Below, in pieces: positions 29,713 through 33,758 of a stretch of 33,758 bases of DNA (the stretch's first letter is position 1; the number at the start of each line of letters is the position of its first letter). Location of the stretch: NCBI RefSeq assembly GCF_000143415.4, contig NW_003314463.1:33961-67718 (forward strand), given 5' to 3'. The position numbers and the translations under genes are program-made. This DNA comes from Selaginella moellendorffii. Taxonomy: Eukaryota > Streptophyta > Lycopodiopsida > Selaginellales > Selaginellaceae. The notes below the pieces were generated by a model. The model had not been told where the DNA came from and did no database searches. It saw nothing but the letters and a program-made list of their open reading frames with translations.

Positions 29713-29915
29713 GTCAAAAAAGTTATATGTGTATTAATACGAAATTATAATAGTGCATTAGCATTTGCATCAATAGGTGCAAACATTGAAGAGGTTGCAG
29801 TAGGTGACCCTTATTATTTTAAAATACATGGACAAGTTTATCATAATATTGGTTTATTCACAGTTATATATTTTAGATACTGCTCAAGCAACAGAAATAA
29901 GTATGGTAAATAAGT
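29713..29915 (+). pseudogene. Helitron Rep/helicase-like protein, short fragment
   Basis: The plus strand reads VLIRNYNSALAFASIGANIE, then VGDPYYFKIHGQVYHNIG, and after a small gap in another phase LYILDTAQATEISMVNK. This is the conserved N-terminal block of plant Helitron transposases (xRxYNxAxxFxSxGA, then GPYxFxIHGQxYHxIG, then QLYIxDT), which lies before the rolling-circle replication domain. About ten residues between IG and LYI are missing, and no HUH Rep or Pif1 helicase sequence follows, so it is a small relic. An acceptor-like CCTGCAG precedes it at 29,713. Neither Helitron end can be placed. Confidence 0.8.
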
Positions 29916-30985
29916 ATTGAAATAATAAAATCAGTTATATGATTTGTGATTTTTTGAGAACATTTGCTTGTGCTTCATCAGCATTTCACTTGACAAGTTC
30001 TTGTCAACTCATCCATGATGTTTTGCATTTTATCTAACACTTATTTTGCTTTTACTTTTGATTGTTGCCTACTTGATGGTTTGTTTGCATGGTTGGTTGT
30101 GTAGAATTTATTGTCTTTATCCATCTTCCTCTTGCCACTTTTTATGCTTAGAAACTGAATACATACATAGGTAAAATTCATGTTTATATTAAGCATTAGT
30201 CCTTAATTCTTACCATCACATCTCACCATTGTGGAGTTATCATTCTCCATCTCTTCAAAAATTTGGAGAGGTATTTTTTGAATCAACCTAACTTCTTTTG
30301 AGCCATCCATCAAAACTCTTATTCAGTTTCTATATAATAGTTGTGCTAACAGTGCATATACACGTGACTTAGATAGAAAATAAAGAGATAGTTTGAATTC
30401 AAGTCTCGGCAATAATGAAGCTCCTACAAAGCACAGAACTCATATGCTCACGCTTCACACACTTAAGCATATCCATCGCCACCTTTTGATCATCTCTCCA
30501 AGTCCTCGTGAACTTTACAGGCACTAAGCAGTCACTAAGAAGTGAATGACATTCTCTTGATGAACCTATCTGCATCTTGTATTAGTTTAGTTCTCTTGAG
30601 AAAGTCTGCCACAGTACGTGCTCGTGTGATAAGTCCACATTATCCACATTCTCATTATCATCAGGATCATACAAGAGTGGAAGTGCCTGGATATTTAGAA
30701 GCAGAGAAAACATTGTTCAAGTTATTACTTTCTGATCATCCCCAGAGGAAATAAGTGAAGAGTTAGGCAGCACACTGAGTACAAGAGTCACCACATCTGT
30801 GATCCATACGCCACAAATAGTTGAGAACCGTATGGAACTGTTTGCAGGACTTTCCCAGAGGCTCATTATGCGAAGCCAATGTTGTTGTTGTCCTTGTGTT
30901 CTCCACCACATCATGTGCAGGAAAGACAGAGACAAATAGGGATCATCATAACAAACTGCTCGAGGCTACCCCACCATGTGGAGAT
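29916..30985. other. Stretch without a recognised gene; short minus-strand frames
   Basis: Several short minus-strand frames have coding-like character, such as ADFLKRTKLIQDADRFIKRM (about 30,625-30,550) and VPVKFTRTWRDDQKVAMDML (about 30,520-30,460). They do not link into a gene I know. Confidence 0.35.
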
Positions 30986-31332
30986 GATTCCAGTGGAGTG
31001 GTTCCATAAAGCTTCTCGATGTAGGCCCCAAGAACATGTTATATTGAAATCCCTAGCAATGGCACTACCACAGAGAATGCTACCGTCCCAACTCCATGCT
31101 CAAGCCCTGGAAGAATGCCTATCTTCCGGCCTGCTATGAGAGTTCTAAACAGCACGGGAGGGATTTTTTTTGGTGGGTTCCTCTTCGCAGTGAATGGATT
31201 CTCTTTAGTGAGTGTGCAGTTCCATGTGCTGATATCAGTAGCACTAAAGAGGAGGAAAATTCTGTATTGGGACAGCGAGCATAACTGCGAGTGTGCGCTC
31301 ATATTTACATGATTCTGAGTCTGCGCAAGCAT
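30986..31332 (-). pseudogene. Possible membrane transporter (MFS-like) fragment
   Basis: After an acceptor-like TTGCGCAG the minus strand reads an open frame to 31,039, including VLFRTLIAGRKIGILPGLEH and GVGTVAFSVVVPLLG, then past a stop GAYIEKLYGTTP. The order RTLI, a short link, LEH-GVGTVAFSVVVPLLG and EKLYG resembles one transmembrane segment of plant major facilitator proteins (RTxIYALxxxxE... APLVGxxxExxYG). This is one segment only, so the call is tentative. Confidence 0.3.
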
Positions 31333-31962
31333 GGAATTTAAGTAAGCTTTTGCGAAAGTGACCGTGAGTGATATGGTGTAAGCTTTGTATTGCTTACTTG
31401 TTGCTTAGTGCTTCAACAGGAATACCAGAGGAGAAGAGACATCTTGCGACAGGCCAACTATAGGCTCCGTGGTTCATGTGGAGGACACAGCCTGATTATG
31501 TAGAGGAGCTGTTGATATAAATGTAGAGAAGCAAGGTGACTTTGAGCTTGAACTGAGCAATGGGCTTGTACTTGGCCTTCTCGACACATATGTTACTGTT
31601 ATGTGTGTTGGTCAGAGTGCTCACTTAGAGCAAAGAAGGAAAGACATTTGCTATTTTTTGTAGCCAGTCAAGGGTAGGAGACACCTTATATATAATGTAG
31701 TATTACAACACAAATACAATTGAATCTGGCACCACTTCACTTAATTTGTCCTCAGACATGTGATGCTAATAGTAATTGGATTTGACAGCACCATGTCCCT
31801 GTAGAGAAACGCATGGTCATCATTACCACTTCTAGAGCTGCTGCTCTGGATCACTGCCACCACGTTGAAGCTCACCTTGCCATTCAGAGATGGCTCCAAA
31901 GTGATAGAGCAAACCAGGACCTCATCAATCTCTGCTGCTCGTGGGTGATGACAGACCCTGTA

Positions 31963-32010
31963 AGATCTTCATCCCTGTCCCTTGTGAGATCTTCGTCCCT
32001 GTCCCTCGCA
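31963..32010. repeat. Two tandem 24-base units
   Basis: AGATCTTCATCCCTGTCCCT at 31,963 recurs as AGATCTTCGTCCCTGTCCCT at 31,987. Confidence 0.8.
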
Positions 32011-32040
32011 CTGCCCTTCTCACCTGGCTGCTACGTACAT

Positions 32041-32166
32041 GTGACTGATCCCAAACTGGTGGAGGATTCTCATGGCCTTGAGATCTTCTCACTGGTGATG
32101 GTACTTGTGACTGATCCCAAACTGGTGGAAGATTCTCATGGCCTTGAGATCTTCTCACTGGTGATG
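32041..32166. repeat. Two tandem 66-base units
   Basis: The 60-base phrase starting GTGACTGATCCCAAACTGGT at 32,041 returns at 32,107 with one visible change (GGAGG to GGAAG). The period is 66 bases, so a frame stays open through it on either strand. Confidence 0.9.
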
Positions 32167-32444
32167 CTGCTGCTGCTACTGCTGTCATTCCGACTCCAAA
32201 TCTCCTCTCTCTCTCCAGCCACTGATAGCAAAGAGCAAGACTTACCTGTAGCATTAAGTCGACTCTACCATTGGGACTTCTAGATAGCCTTTCTGTCACC
32301 ATACTGCCGTAAAAAGCTGTGACAAAACCATACCCCAACCGAAGAACTTCCTCTAGCTTTAATAGCAAAACTCACAAAGCACTATGTTTACCTGTATCCC
32401 AAGATATTCACTGACTTTCTCCAAAAAGAATAGATATCAGAGGT

Positions 32445-32599
32445 TCCACTCTGTAATCAAGACGAAAGGATAAATGTAAACACTGCTAAGAGAGTATTCC
32501 ATCATGTCCTCGCCAGTTTTTTTGCACTTGACTGCCAACACTTCCTCAAGAGAACTTGTCATAAACTGAAGAGCACCATGTATGGCTGTCGCGTATGAC
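32445..32599 (-). pseudogene. Unrecognised minus-strand exon-like frame
   Basis: The minus strand reads ATAIHGALQFMTSSLEEVLA then VKCKKTGEDMMEYSLSSVYI and YPFVLITEWN, a well-composed frame of about 50 residues without low complexity. The bases before it hold stops, and after it a stop and frame loss. It may be one exon of a decayed gene. I do not recognise it. Confidence 0.3.
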
Positions 32600-32722
32600 T
32601 ATCCATGTAGAGACTACAGGGTTTATAGCGCTGCAAAATAGAAATCCCTCTCAATGCTTTAAAAACGCAAAACTGAAGAACAAGGAAGCGAACCGTGGAT
32701 GAAATTTTCTATTTTTTCTCTT

Positions 32723-32914
32723 GGTTCCAGCCTTGAGCACCTGGAACAAACAGGAACTTTAAGCCTCGAAAGAGAATAGCGAAGAGCAAGAGAGTGAAAA
32801 ACCTTGATTCTAGTCGTGGTTCCAGCCTCGAGAACCTGGAACAAACAGGGACTTGAGAGACCCGAAAGAAGAATAGCGACAAGCAAGAGAGTGAAGAACC
32901 TTGATTCTAGTCGT
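32723..32914. repeat. Two tandem units of about 95 bases
   Basis: Both units start GGTTCCAGCC (32,723 and 32,818), share ACCTGGAACAAACAGG and end TTGATTCTAGTCGT. They differ by a few substitutions and short indels. Confidence 0.85.
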
Positions 32915-32974
32915 CGATGACAACGTGAATCCCCTCGTTGTCCGAGACGTCGTCCCTCTTGTAGCTCCATCCAC

Positions 32975-33758
32975 CATAGCCTCTTCACCTTTCACTCCCA
33001 ATCCTCGTCGCATTTCCGAGCAGAGCATGTCGATCTGCTGAATGCACCTGCGCAGGTGGATGCTGGTGGATTTGTTCCCCGCATAAGTCTGGAAGGTGTC
33101 GAGCCTGTTCTCGCTGATCATCGAGCACAACTATGGCGACACAGAGAAAGCCGTGAGCCTCTCAAACCTTTGCAAATGGAGAAACAAACACAACCTCGTT
33201 GTAATAGGCTGGAGCTTTCAGCCGCTTAGGATCGTTATCCAGTGCTGTTCCCAGGACTTCTTCCGGAGCTGTCCAAAAATGAACGCATTAGAGTTTTTTC
33301 TAGTGTCTAAATCTAAGGAACTCACTCAAAGGTGTTGGATAAGGAACAAATGTGGGTTGCGGCTTTTGGTAGGAGGTTTTGGTCCCTCGCCAGGGTCGAT
33401 GCCACCGTTGCTGCAATTGGCTGGAATATCTTGGTCATCCTGGAACATCTCAAGTTAGAATCGCAGGGATGACGATAGGGGGGTCAAGACTCTTTTACCA
33501 GATGATATTCTGCGTTGAGTACTTTTTTCCATAAGTGTGACTCGTTTCTTCACGAACTGGATAATTCTCCTGTTGAAGAACGCTTCAGCGTCAGTTAAAT
33601 GATTGTCATTTTCTGGTGCATGAGCTTTTGAACCTGAGAATGAACCAACTGGTGGCATCATGTACAGCTGACTGTAGCCTTCTAAATCATTCCATCAAAC
33701 ACACACATCAAACACACACTCACAGAGGCACACAGAGAGAGAGAGAGAGAGAGAGAGA
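32975..33758 (-). pseudogene. Duplicated module, copy 2, runs to the right edge
   Basis: The same module as 26,936-27,660, with the same strand and order: DNHLTDAEAFFNRRIIQFVK then KRVTLMEK (33,661-33,455), PEEVLGTALDN-like sequence near 33,270, MISENRLDTFQTYAGNKSTS and LRRCIQQIDMLCSEMRRGLG (33,130-32,980). The last exon is intact where copy 1 has a stop. At 32,975 the similarity ends, and the frame continues into unrelated sequence rather than kelch blades. Past the first-exon frame this copy has an extra piece (about 33,615-33,660), then CA- and GA-rich sequence at the window end (AG run from 33,734). The family is unknown. Confidence 0.6.
33734..33758. repeat. AG microsatellite at the window edge
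   Basis: An AG run cut by the window end, in the same position relative to the module as 27,631-27,658. Confidence 0.85.

Larger units (their letters stand above)
31340..32440. other. Low-confidence stretch with short tandem repeats
   Basis: Open frames of about 150 codons exist on both strands (31,813-32,283 plus; 32,368-31,925 minus), partly because of internal repeats whose lengths are multiples of three. Neither protein resembles a family I know. Confidence 0.3.

Overview
This window reads as nuclear DNA of a land plant, most likely a lycophyte of the Selaginella type. That is inference. It rests on spliced-looking gene remnants whose introns are only about 46-66 bases long, on plant-type families (SERINC, F-box, CYP85-clan P450, tip-elongation-like kelch, plant Ty3/gypsy, TRIM and Helitron elements), and on the absence of any operon-like organisation. 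I find no clearly intact, full-length gene. Nearly everything recognisable is a mobile element or a decayed fragment of a gene.

Layout from left to right. (1) 1-3,600 is a minus-strand Ty3/gypsy retrotransposon running off the left edge, with pol, a primer-binding site and an LTR but no gag. (2) 3,646-5,972 holds plus-strand exons of an unrecognised protein and a small acidic ORF, set among repeated ATGGCATG palindromes. (3) 5,973-8,734 and 13,579-16,332 are two same-direction copies of a 2.75-kb non-coding element that carries a hexamer-based minisatellite and ends in a hairpin; a diverged inverted relative lies at about 12,600-13,340. (4) Between them are a SERINC pseudogene (9,768-10,518, minus) and degenerate tandem repeats (10,740-12,420). 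(5) 16,333-18,940 is AT-rich with one weak ORF. (6) 18,976-22,876 is the most interesting stretch: an F-box fragment, a second unrecognised ORF ringed by the same palindromes, the chromodomain end of a chromovirus with the start of its 3' LTR, and then a multi-exon gene resembling a beta-class DNA N4/N6 amino-methyltransferase with a TRIM element in its 5' part. (7) 22,877-24,930 is non-coding, with two tRNA T-arm-like hairpins. (8) 24,936-27,660 holds a kinase pseudogene broken by an inversion and a kelch pseudogene fused to a duplicated module. (9) 27,661-33,758 holds a P450 pseudogene, a Helitron Rep fragment, unrecognised minus-strand exons, short tandem repeats and the second copy of the duplicated module.

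The genes do not form a working pathway. The common thread is decay. Several frames are broken where tryptophan or arginine is expected, by changes that look like C-to-T or G-to-A transitions, as expected of long-methylated DNA. The best candidate for a poorly described system is the methyltransferase-like gene together with the two unrecognised proteins and their stop-codon-proximal palindromes. That these belong to one element family is a hypothesis, resting mainly on the shared palindromes and a 21-base identical segment at 5,952-5,972 and 20,449-20,469.
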